The notes below the pieces were generated by a model. The model did no database searches. It was not told where the DNA came from and worked only from the letters and a program-made list of their open reading frames with translations. Position numbers and translations under genes: made by a program. 64,000 bases of DNA from Camarhynchus parvulus (Eukaryota > Chordata > Aves > Passeriformes > Thraupidae), in the NCBI RefSeq assembly GCF_901933205.1, contig NC_044590.1:14411501-14475500 (forward strand), read 5' to 3'. Of the stretch, positions 13,501 through 25,500 are shown one piece after another; positions within the stretch are counted from its first letter, which is position 1, and each line of letters begins with the position of its first letter.

Positions 13501-16500
13501 ACTCTGACCTGAAATCTCTCTCAAGGCATTTCTGTGGGGTTCATTTCTTGTCCTGGGTTGACTATATGATGCTTTTATCCCTAATCATCTAATTTTGTTT
13601 ATGCTGAATAGTAAGTTTTGCACCTTTAAGACTTATTGCAGAGAGTGAAGGGGGGAGAGAAGAAGTGCAGTTTTTTTCAGACACTGCACTCACTCCCCCG
13701 CATTCCTCCTCCTGGACTGTGTTGTCTGTGGATGGAGAGACAGCGGGACAGAGCTCTCCTTTGCTTTTAGTTAGTTATAGCTAGCCGAGGCAAAGAAGTT
13801 CCCTGGACTGTGGGTTTTTTTCCTTTTCTTTGGACCTCTTGAAACCTGCTCTGGACTGAACACCCAGGGGAGCACCAGCAGCTGCACCTGTGGCCCACCG
13901 GGCCAGGCCTGGCCTGCGACAATTCCAGCACTGGAGGGACTAATCAGAGACTGAGTGAGCTGAGCTGCAACCCGGGGACGGGGTTTTCTCAGTTTGTCAT
14001 CTCTTTTGGAGCGGCAAGGGGTTTTATTGTTTTATATTGTTTAGGTTTTATTGTTTAATAAACAGCTTTTTTCCACTTTTCTCCAAGGAGGTATTCTCTC
14101 CCGGACCGGTTGGGGGGAGGGGCCGATTGAATCGGCTTTCCTAGAGGAGCCCCTTTGGGGATTCTTTCCTAAATTTGCTCTAAACCAGGACATTTCTCCT
14201 GCTGGTTTACTTTCAAATCAGCACAAACATTCCAACTTTTAAAAATTTTACTCAACTGATATTTAAATATTCACCCCTTCAGGGTACAGGTGCATTCTTT
14301 AACTTGCAGGTTCTACTGCACACTGTGGCTGCTAGGCTACAGGTTACTGCTCTGGCACATGCTACTGGGAAACTACTCCCTGCCCAGGTGGTAGTAGGGA
14401 GTTTCAAAGCATGCCAAGCAGGAGATTTAGAAGAGAAAAAACATACAGCATTGTGCAAAAAATATTTAAATTGAAATTCAAGTCAGAAAATAAATAAACA
14501 AACCCAAAAGATGTGTATTCAAAGCCGCTTTTCACCTTCCAGAACAAAAATATCTCAAGTCTGTTTACATTGTTTACATCCATCACCTCTGAGGCCACCA
14601 AATCCAGTCCCAGAATTTTCTGCATCATACACAAATTCACCAGTGTTTCGATATGAAAACTAAAAAGATGAGGCAACAACAGTCTGTCTGGATTTCTTTG
14701 GGCCTCACCACAAAATCGGAGTGCTGTGCCTCCAGAAGGAACACAGGGCAAGGCTACACTACACTGCTGCTTTACACCAGCTCCATAAATGAAGTCTAGT
14801 AACCTCCCTGCACTGTTACAGAGACCGGAACAAAACAGCACTAACCAACAATACACTGTTTTTCTGTACTTCTTTTTCCAGATTTAATTTCTACTAACTG
14901 AAGCAGATACTTCTATAAATGCAAACCTAGATTTCTGTATCTCAGTGCAATGAATGACATCCTTAATGCACAAATTGCTCAAGAAATTTAAGGCAAGTAT
15001 AGGTCAAAGAAAACTTTTTATAAAATCTTTTGAATGTGGGGGCAAGTTATTAGTTTAAATACCTAAAGGAACTCCCATTTTAACTGTGTATGAGTTTCAT
15101 TTAACTTTAATGTTCCCCAGTCTTTCATGGACAAGCTGCTGATGTGTTTAAAATTAACATTTTCCTGCATTATTTCTATATTTGGCACATTCATGGCAAT
15201 GAACACAGCTGAAAGAGAACGCTTAGCATTCTCCCTCTTGTAAGAGAGGAGGGGGTACATGTATATTGGGAGCAATGAACCTCCAGCCAGATCCATGAAG
15301 AAACTGCCCTAGCTCCTCATTCCGGTATCAAGATGGGTACGCAGCAAACCCAAGCAGGTATCCCAAGTGCCAGCATATTTCCTATCACCTCAATCCCCAC
15401 CAAGAATGCAGATACTCACAATACTGCTTATCTGCATCTCTCTTCCAGAGACCAATTCTTTCACAAATCAATTCAAATGTTTAAAAGTTTGCGATATGCT
15501 AAAAAAGCCCACTCAAACTAGTTCAACCTAGCAAAGTAATCTTAGAAGCAGCCCACGAAACTCTAAAGGAAAGGCACCCATAGGCTGCATCCAGAGCCAG
15601 CTGACAGCTCCCTACATTCTGCAATCCTAACCTAGTATGGAACTTACTTCTGCCAGTTATACTCCCTGGCTATTTCTTCGTGATTTTCTGTAAGCCATCT
15701 CCTCAGAGGGTATCTACCCCCCTTTAGTCACCACTGTTGGACTCCTTTTTCTTCGTGCACAGGCTGGTGCTATTTACTTACACTTGACCACTACCCATCA
15801 CTCCACCCTTCCTTACTAATTCATAAGTTACTTTTTGCCCTGCATTGTCAGGATCCAACACTAAAACAAAGCCGTGTGAAGTGAACTCACCACTAAGAGG
15901 AAAAGCATCATACCTTCCACAACAAGGCTCCATGAAACAGCATGGAAACTCAAAGAAATTGAATTAGAGCAAAAAATTATGAAGAAATTGAATTGATTTT
16001 TTGACTTCACCTCTTGAAATTCATAGGAACTGGGTGGGATGGTTAAAATAGCTATGTAGGGAAATCATTTTCTGATAATTTACAAACATCTCAAAGTAAA
16101 TAGGCAAGTAACTTCCAAGGAGGTTTTTTATCAACAGTTTTAAGCAGAAGAGACAACAGAAGCCTCTCCAAATTTTCAGTGAAGCTGATTTTAAAAGAGC
16201 AGATACATGTGGAATGGACAGATGGCCTTAGGCAGGTTAGGAACTCTGAATTTGCAGACTACTGCAGAATGGACAAATGACAAATGCAGTTCTGCTTTAA
16301 AGCAAAACTCAATTTTTAAATTTTTTTTTCCAGCCTGTCTGGAGAATTATATGTGTAAGTCAAGCTTCTTACCAGGGCAGAGGAATGGGAAGTACAGTAC
16401 TATCTCATGACAATGTTCTGAACAGGCTCTAAATTTTCAGGCTCGAGGGAGCCCGAAAAAAAAATCACTGACTTCAAATACGTGTTCTCAGAATCAAGAA

Positions 16501-19500
16501 AGTCTTCTATGTTTAGAAAAATTCCCAAATGACAAACCAACCATTTTTGACTTGGAGTGAATGTTCCCTCTTTCTTTCAGTTAAAAATCCTAAACTGTAC
16601 TATGAAGCAGAAGTTAACTATCGTAGCAGTCACCCTTACAGATTACCTCAAAAAATGTTATGCTTTTGGAAGACAACAATAGTTTATTATTTCAGGTACA
16701 AAACAAAAGTTTCTCTACTGACACCTTCCACTGCATTCACTAAGATGTGCATTTACCTTCCATTTCATACCTGAATCATGAAGTCATTTTCTTCTCTTAC
16801 TTCGCAAACACACCGAACAATCTCAAAATCACTCTCTTCAACTTCTTCATCAGGGTTGGTGGTTACATCAACATCCTGACTGCAGTCATCGTCACTCCAA
16901 GGCAAGCTATCCATAGATGACTCACTCAGGGTGTCATCCTCTGTACAAGAAGTATTTACATAAAATCCTGAGTAATTATAAAAAAAGGTCCCTCAAAATC
17001 TTATCCCAAGTATGCAAATATACATTCCAAAAAGCACGAGTTCACAGTGCAATTTAAGGAATACCACAATTTTAACTGTTTATTGAAGGTTACTACATAA
17101 TGAAGTTTTATAGTCTCATTAATGGCTCTCTCAAAATATCCATCTTAACAGCTTTTGTCATTAAAACTGTATTGTCAGCATACAGCGTCTCAAACCAAGG
17201 CATGAAGTCTCTTCAGACAAAACTATAAACAACAAAACCAGGCTTGTACATTCAAATAGGACTCATGCTAACTGCTGGAATTGGAACAGAATTGTGACTT
17301 GGCACTTCTAGTGTAGAGCTCTCAAAAAGAGGCAAGAGGGCTCTGTTTTATGAACCATTCAATCTCATGAAGTGATGTTTTCATGACAGAAATACTGGGT
17401 CCAACACAGAATTTAATCCTGCTTCAGAAATTATTATTTTCATTTAATCTTCTGTTTAGTATGCATTTATAAACTCAGGCAGTGTACTGCACAAGGTATT
17501 CTTCCAGAATGCACCCACACTACTTAGCTGAAGCATTAGTGCATCCTAGATTGAATAAAACTGCCAAGAAAATTTTAACTGAACAGCATGCTGAATTGAG
17601 AATCTTACCTCAATAATATTAAATCAATGTCTGCATCTTCCTTGGGGATAGAATGGAAGGGTCAGAGGAAGAAGATGAAGTATTTTAATTATTTGAAAAT
17701 AATTTCATGAGTTAGAGGGGAATGGAAGGTAAAAATTTTAATCTTAAGTATAATGCTGGGGTCTCACCTACAGTGAGTATAACTACTTTCATCATTTAGC
17801 TCACAGAACACAAAAACAGTACTAGTCTGTGACATAAACTGTATCTTTCGGGGAAGCATCTGTTGTCAAAGGGTGAGAATCCAACACAATAGTTTATTTC
17901 CATGTTTAAAGGTTCTATTCCACCTCTGAATTAGGACACTCTTTCCTAAAGTGCAGTGGAAGTGACAGGATGGGCACACTGCACTTTTGTGCAGAAGAAG
18001 TTTCACTTTTGTTTACACCAGATCTTGCTTATCTAGGCACAAGTTCTGTAGATGCAAAAAGTAACAAAACAATTTTAAAAGGATGAAATAAAATAATTTC
18101 TGGTATTTTTCACCACTTTCAATATCTATCAACTGATCAAAAGAAGTCTGAGCAACTGATGGCAAAGCTACTAAACTGTATGTCCTATGGTTGATATACT
18201 CCAGAAACACAACTGCTCAGATTGCAAAATGTGTTTTCAAGACATTACCACTATCTGCATTTCAGTAGTTTTTAATGTTTCCTGTTTCACCTATAAAGGG
18301 GAATTTAACTGAAGCTAAAATTTACTTTTGTCTAATAACAAAGAAAGTTATGCAAAACAACAACAAAAAACTAACAACAAAAACAAAAAACCCCAAACAA
18401 AAACAAACAAAAACACCCAAAACAAGCTCAAACGGCTCTCAGCAGTGTATCTGTACAAAAAAGAATTTAACATTCTTGTATAGAATCAAGCTGTCATATA
18501 TTTTCTATTTCCTTCAAATCTGTGACTTTTAAGAAGAGAAAAATCAAACATTTGTCTTTTTTATTGTACCAGTTTGTATCAGTAAGTAGTAACATGGAGC
18601 AAGACATTGAGAATTATGAAAGCTGGTACACAGCAGCCAGATTTTTATGGGTTGTGTGTATGAAGTACTACGAAGAAGACATCAATAAACAGCACTCAAG
18701 AGCTTCTCACATGAAGCTCAGAAAGTCAATATAAGCATATTCATTCTGTATCAATACAACTACACATCACCACATCCGATGGTCTCTTGAACACAGCAAG
18801 CTTGCAAAGCACCCATTTTTAATTCTGAAGGAGTTCTTACATTGTAGAAACTTTTGGAAATATGAAAAAATTATTAAGTTTAACACAGTTATTTTAGGAG
18901 TTAATAAGGCACTGAAAAAACCCCCACAAAATGAGTTTGATTTCTGAGATAAGGGCAACAATCTCAAAGTGTATATGAAAGTAAAGCCAAAATAAAAAGC
19001 AGCAACATCAAGCTCAGGCAAACGAACTGGGTCCAGTCTTGTCAAGCAGAGGGAAAGAAATACACACAGCCCTGAGTAAGAATAGCCAAATTTATACAGT
19101 AAGAACCAGTTTTCAAATATGTTAGTGCTGCTCACATATTTACTGGTAATGAAAGACAGAACTAGAAAACCATAGAGGAGAGTCATCTCACCATTTGCTT
19201 TTGATCTTCCCTTATGCTGTCCAGAATCAGTGCAGTGAAGCAAGGTACTTGGGTGAGCAAATGATTTATTTGAAGAATTAGATTTTGTGACAACTGATTT
19301 TTCAGGTGAAAGCTCTTGTGAGATATCTGTGTTCTCCCCAGTGCCCAAATACCCTGTAAAATTGTAGTAAATCATTAAAAATCTATGGTCAAAAAAAGTT
19401 GACAGAAGAAACAGCACCATGCATGCCCATAGCAGAAAAGTGTAACTCACTGAGCCAGTTCCCAATATGCTGGAGCTCTGGGACTGCATGATGCTGCTGC

Positions 19501-22500
19501 AAGATGTGCAAGCTTTCCAGGGGCAAGAAGGTATTTTCTGAACCAGAGAATTTCATGCCACTCAGTCACTGTTTACTGCTGTCAGAAGTGACAAAGGTCT
19601 AAGTGACCAGCCTTTCCAGGCCAACTATTCTTCAGACTGAGTAGGTGTACAAATACCTTTGCTTTACAGGCACTTTCACACAAGCACCACTAGCTGGAGA
19701 CCTCCCCCTCACATCTCACTCTTACTCACACAAGGTTATACACATTCCCTAATCTCACAGACTTCAAAGTGGATAGAAAGCACTTGTTTTCCTAGTCTAT
19801 GTATGGAACAGAATGCACAGGTGGACAAGCCCAGATTAAGAGTGTGTGAAGAAAACACCTTGAATAGTTCCCCTGTGAGGCCTACATTGGATATAAATCA
19901 AGGCTAGTTGAAGTTACAAGTAGCACTCTCTAGTTACCTAGAAAAAATCTTCACAGTTCTGGACTGAATTACCATAAGCTCAACATCACAAAAAGGCATG
20001 CAACATCTTAAAATCCAACGACAGACTGACAGGTGGCTTGTGGGGACTTGGTGCATAAATCTACAAATTATATTTTGCACTTTATCATAATGCTTGTGAG
20101 TACCATACAATCCAAAATTCACTAAAATTATTTGTTGCAGTACAATTCTAAGTGACATGGCCTATGGTTCTTCCAATCCATTCTCCTGATAGCTTGCCCT
20201 ACTCATGGCAGCAATCAGAGAATTTTCTATCTCAGAAACTCCTCCTTAGGGAGATCTAGCTTCACAAATGATGCCTAGCAGATTGAAGTATGCTGTATAT
20301 CCCCATCAACAACAGAGGATGTTGTCACACTTGATCCTTAAACATTTCAAACAAATTTTCCAGAATCGGCTGCGTTTTCACTAGCAAAGAATCCATCACC
20401 TCTAACACCTGGGCCTCTGCCTCAAGTTCAAAGCTTGAAGTGGCCCCAGGAAAGCATTCCCAAGCCTCCACAGATGAAACCAAGAACACAGGTTGCTACT
20501 ACAGCCATTTTAATGTAGTGCAACAGCATGTTATGAGACATGAAAGAGGGACACAGCTGGAGTTTAGACTTTAAATAGGGCTTTTACTAAATCTCTACAG
20601 AAAAAAAGATTAATTTCTTTAAGAAAGAAATTAAGGCAGTGACAGGTTTAATTTGGCTCATTGTTACAGCCCACTCCCCCTCAAAGTGAAGGTGTAATAA
20701 ATAATAAGGTTAACAGCAGAAAAAAAGGACTCAAAGTTTCCAAACTCCAGCATTCATAAAGCAGTCCCAGAACTAACGTAACTGAGAACAGCCTGTACAC
20801 AGGGCATCTGCATTCTCTTAATTGGGCAAAGCTTGCATAGAAGCACACTTATTAAGGAAAAGCCTGACTTATACACTAACATTCATTTAGGAGTGACATT
20901 TATTCTGTGCCATTACAAGCAGTACTACAAGCCACCACCCAGCATTACTGAGGAAGCTTAACCAGGAAATAGATTATCTTGTCAATCACAATTTAAAATC
21001 AATTATTTAATAAAATAAAAGCCAAGTGAAGAAAAAGGCTGAAATGCAATGCCTGATCTTAAGTGATCTAAAGTGATTTTTTGGAGGTAATAAAACAAAA
21101 CAATGAAGCCAGTTTCATCAACAGAAGAAAAATTAACTTTACCGGGCTTAGATCTCTTTTTCTTTTTTTCCTTTTTCTTTGACTTGGATCTTTCATAGTC
21201 TTTGGATTTTCTTCCTTTATTCTTCTCATGTCCTTTAACAGCTGAAATGAGACGAAATTCCAAATTAGTTTAAAAAATATATACATTTATTCTACTTCAT
21301 AATGTTCTTTAAAGCCTCCCATTCTTTTGGACAATCAAGGCCAGTTCCCTGAAAAAAACAAAACAAAACAATAAACCCAAGAAGAAAATTTATTTTTAAG
21401 AATTCCCCAGCGCTCAATTGGAATAATCTATTTTAAGTCCTAATTTGACTGTCCCATAACAAAATATAAGCATCTTGTAGGAGAAATGAAATGTACAGCA
21501 GTACCCACTTATTATTTACATGATTTAGAGATCATAAAAAAGACTGAGGGATTTGTTATGTCCACTTTCTAAATTATTATGACTGGACATTTCACTAGCA
21601 TTGTAAGAGAACAAAACCCCAAACTTCAGTTCAGTTCCCCAATCAAATACTTTATTTATATTGAAAATGGAGTAAATGTTTCAGCTGGCTTTAACTACTC
21701 TCTCAACATCTGTTCTCAATTCTATTTTTATGGGATTAAAAACACACCATAATTATGAATAACTGACAGCTGTCAATTAAGTCTATCCTCAAAGCATGCT
21801 TCCAGAGCATGCACAATTCAGTACAAGCCTATTGCAAGGGCATGTACACAAATTCCTGCTTTCCAGACCCCAGTGTTTGGTTACATCCTGTCTTTCAGAT
21901 TTAGGTCCCAGCACACAATTTCTAGATACTTATGCAGTTCCTCATGTAAATTATCCTGACTCAGAGATGCAATCAATGCCTATTATGGAAGGAAGTCTTG
22001 TATCTCAAAATGGCTCTGCTCTCAGAGTGCTTGGCTGATTAGCCACTCACCATCCCATTCAGAAACCTATTTCAATGTCAGATAATAGAGATCTGAATAA
22101 GCAGTTGAAGACAGTGTATACTGTAAGAAATCTTCACTTGCACAAACCATTTGAGAACCCTAGGTTGTCTGTAACGATTTATGAAGTAAACCAGCAATAC
22201 CAGCATATTCTGTCAACCCCTTTCATACATGTAAACAGTAAAGTCCCCGATTCATCGGCTGAGTATTTATGGCATAAACAGTTCACTGAGAAACTGCAAA
22301 TGGCAGTCACATTTAATCAGCTCTGGTAAGCATGCAGGACAAGCTTAATAGTTTGTCCTCAGGAGACTCTTTAGCTCTGCATGTTCCCATCTCTCTGAGT
22401 CCTCAAAGATTTCCTGCTTTGCTATTTCTGTGCCCCTCTTAGCACGAGGTTAGCAAAGGCACCTCAGTGTGCTCACCCACATGGCCACACTAGGCACCTG

Positions 22501-25500
22501 GGCTTCAAAGGCAGCAGGACTGGCAGCACAAAAGTCACCTTGTTCCACCTCTTGGTGTTGAGGGAAATGAAAAAAACCAAAACAAAAAACAGGAAAAGAA
22601 AAGGCGCATATTCAAGTGTCAAACACAGTGCTTCCAACTTCCTTCTAACTCTCCTCTCTTCTCATCTCTTGTACTTCCAATGGTCAGCATCCTCTTGGTA
22701 CCATTCCCTTCTCTTTGCTCACAAGGATGCAAGAAAGTTCTACCATTTTATTCTTCCAGAAGGGCAAAGAGAGAATAACTGAGCTCCACAGAGGTAGGAA
22801 AATTTTCCTTCTTTTCATTTGAAAATTCTAATTCACATGATCAGAGATTACTGGATTTGTTTGAAGACATCCAAGAGCACATGGGAAGCTTCCTCAACCA
22901 CTACCAAAATATCCAAGATAAATATGAAAGAAACTGTCACTTTATCCACCTTTCCCCGTAAGCTTCCCCATGTGTCCTAAAATCTGAAAAAAATCTAAAT
23001 ATTTGCAAACGTCTTTGTGGAGCTATCTTCTGAAATGCACAGTAGTTAATGCATGTTTCCATGAAAAAAAAATCTTCAAAGAACAAGTATTTGAGTATTA
23101 TACTAGAATCCTCCAAAACCAGGTACTAGACAATCTCGTTGTTAAAGCTGTTTCTTCTAAGTGCTTGAAGTGTAATGAATTTTTACTGACATAAGACCAA
23201 ATAGAGAGACTTATCTAGGTTATGAGCACCCTCACAGATTCATATAATCAAACACAAAGATAACCTGAGAAACATAATCCTAGAAATTAAGCACAAAACA
23301 ACTACATTTTTAAATGGTTTGGGGTTTTTTTGAAAAGACAAAGGATTTCAACTTCCTTGAATGGCAGAGACTCAAAGGAACTGGGACGAGTGCTCACCAT
23401 CCTCCATCATATCACCACTGTGAAAGTTCATTATAATCTCTAAACGCCACACTTGCACAAAGGACACATCCCACTGAGTGAGGAACAGTGAGGAGATACT
23501 GATGGGCCTCATTCAGACCTTCCTACAAGGAAGGGCACTGAGGGATGCACAAGAATAAACAAGATGCTAAGTACTGTCTGTCTGCTATGATCAACAGAAC
23601 AACACAGACACAGGCAGCTAAGGAGATGATCTCCAGGACATACAGCATCTGTCACACATACAGTAGTCTAACCTCAGATTTTATTTGTGTTTTCCTCATC
23701 ACTGTGACTCAGGTTCTTTCTTACTGAAAGAAAGTGGTGATGCAGTAATCTAGAAGTATGTTGGGAATGATTTATGTATTATTTATATACATACAAAATA
23801 GTACTATTAATATGTATTGTTTCTATGAACATGTGTGGGTATACATACATCCCCCCATCCCGTCTGGCTGTTACCCACCGATACTACAGCAGATTTCAGT
23901 CTAAACAGAGTTTACACGATACCACTGAACAGTCAAAAGTGAAGTTCTTCAGAGATGTCTAGTAGCAACTCCTGACTACAAGAAGTGGTCAAGTGCTATT
24001 GAAAATAATCCCCTACAAAACATATCACCCTAGGTCATCGTGCCTCATGCCCACCCCCATCTGCCTCTTTTAAGTTTAGGTATCTCAGCAGGTACAAGAT
24101 TACTGAAAATATTTAAATGATTACTTAAAATATTTAATGATTTGGGCAGACAGGAGTTTAACAGAATAAAGACCTACAACCTTTTAATGACCTTTAATAC
24201 TTTAGTCCTTTTTACATCCTATAAATATTACCAACTGACTGGGCAGAATAAACCCCAGTGCAGAGAGCATGAAAACTTACAAAATGACATTGAAAAAACA
24301 CTGCTTACATTTTATGCCGCACATTTATACAAAATTACTCTCTCTAAATGAAGGTGTGAGAAACAGCTGCTCACTTAAAAAAATTTAAAGGGTTTATTAA
24401 ACCTTAACAAAAATACAACAAAGACTAGGTAAGGAAAAGCAGGCGTGGGAACTGCCCTCGTGGCTGCTCACCACATGGTTGGCTCATCTTCAAGGTGGAT
24501 GCTTTGCCTTTTATATCTCTAGCCTCTCCTAGAGCCTTGTCAGTCAACTCCTTCCTTGCTATCCAGTGGTGGAAGTCACTTTCTTACATTCTGATTGGAG
24601 GTCAAGTGCTGCCATAGTAACAAGCCAACCTTCCCAATCCCTGGATTACCAAAACCATCCAACGATAACACATATTGGGGGGAGCAGACTGCAGTCACAT
24701 AACTATATATTTATAAAACTTCTTTTACCATACATATAATGTTTACCCCTTAACTGTGAGAACCAACCATTTACTCATCTATAAAAAAGGTATACAGAAT
24801 ATTGTCAGTTCCTTACAATGTTTAAAACTTTCTCAAGACTTTTTCCTTTCCATGTTTAACTTTCCATGTTAAACCAAAAGCCGTACCATGCTGAACTCTT
24901 TCTCTCTCCCGAGGTCTCCGCAGTGCTCTTGCTATGTGGTTCCTGGTTTGGTCTCTAATAGAATGTCGGTGACTATTTAGTGCACTTACAGGAGTTGAAG
25001 TTCTTCTCTTTTCTACTATTTCATCTCTATATGGGGTACTCCTGAGGGTTATGTGTAGAGGAGCATCTACAAACAGAACAAAGACCAAGTCCAAGCTTTA
25101 AATACTTTCCAAAGTCAGTCTATTTCAGCAGCAGCAGCTCTGACAGACCATGTGGAATGTTTCTGATCAGACATTGCTCGACTCAGTCCTAGCCCTAAAA
25201 CCTCCAATGTTTTTGCTGGATTTACTGATGAGCTTTTCTTTCAAAAATAAACAGGGGATGTCCATGCATTCCCAAATCTCTATTCTTCCAGAAAAACTGT
25301 GACTTTTTTTTTTTTTTTTTGAGAAAAGATGAAAAGAGAAACAGTTCAGTTCAGCAGAGACACAGGTTGGGTCATTTTTATTAGCTCCTCCAAGAGAAAA
25401 AGTGCCCAGTTGCTTTAATTAGAGGAACCACAGCCAGTTCTCCTACATGTGCTTTGTAACATACACAGAAGTGGCATAAAGCAGCTCTGCACATGTAAGG

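Larger units (their letters stand above)
10863..16770 (-). other. PHF20 intron 13
   Basis: Carries three LTR-type elements between about 11.2 and 14.2 kb (listed separately). The rest, 10863-11229, 11751-12867 and 14198-16770, shows no recognised element. A 150-codon minus ORF at 14404-14856 is unexplained. Confidence 0.8.

Noticed and set aside
21068..21286. 72-codon lysine/arginine-rich minus ORF
   Set aside because: Alternative frame over coding exon 11; the phase of neighbouring exons fixes the other frame.
25304..25320. Poly(T) tract as the tail of a processed retrocopy
   Set aside because: No gene-like sequence or target duplication recognised next to it.
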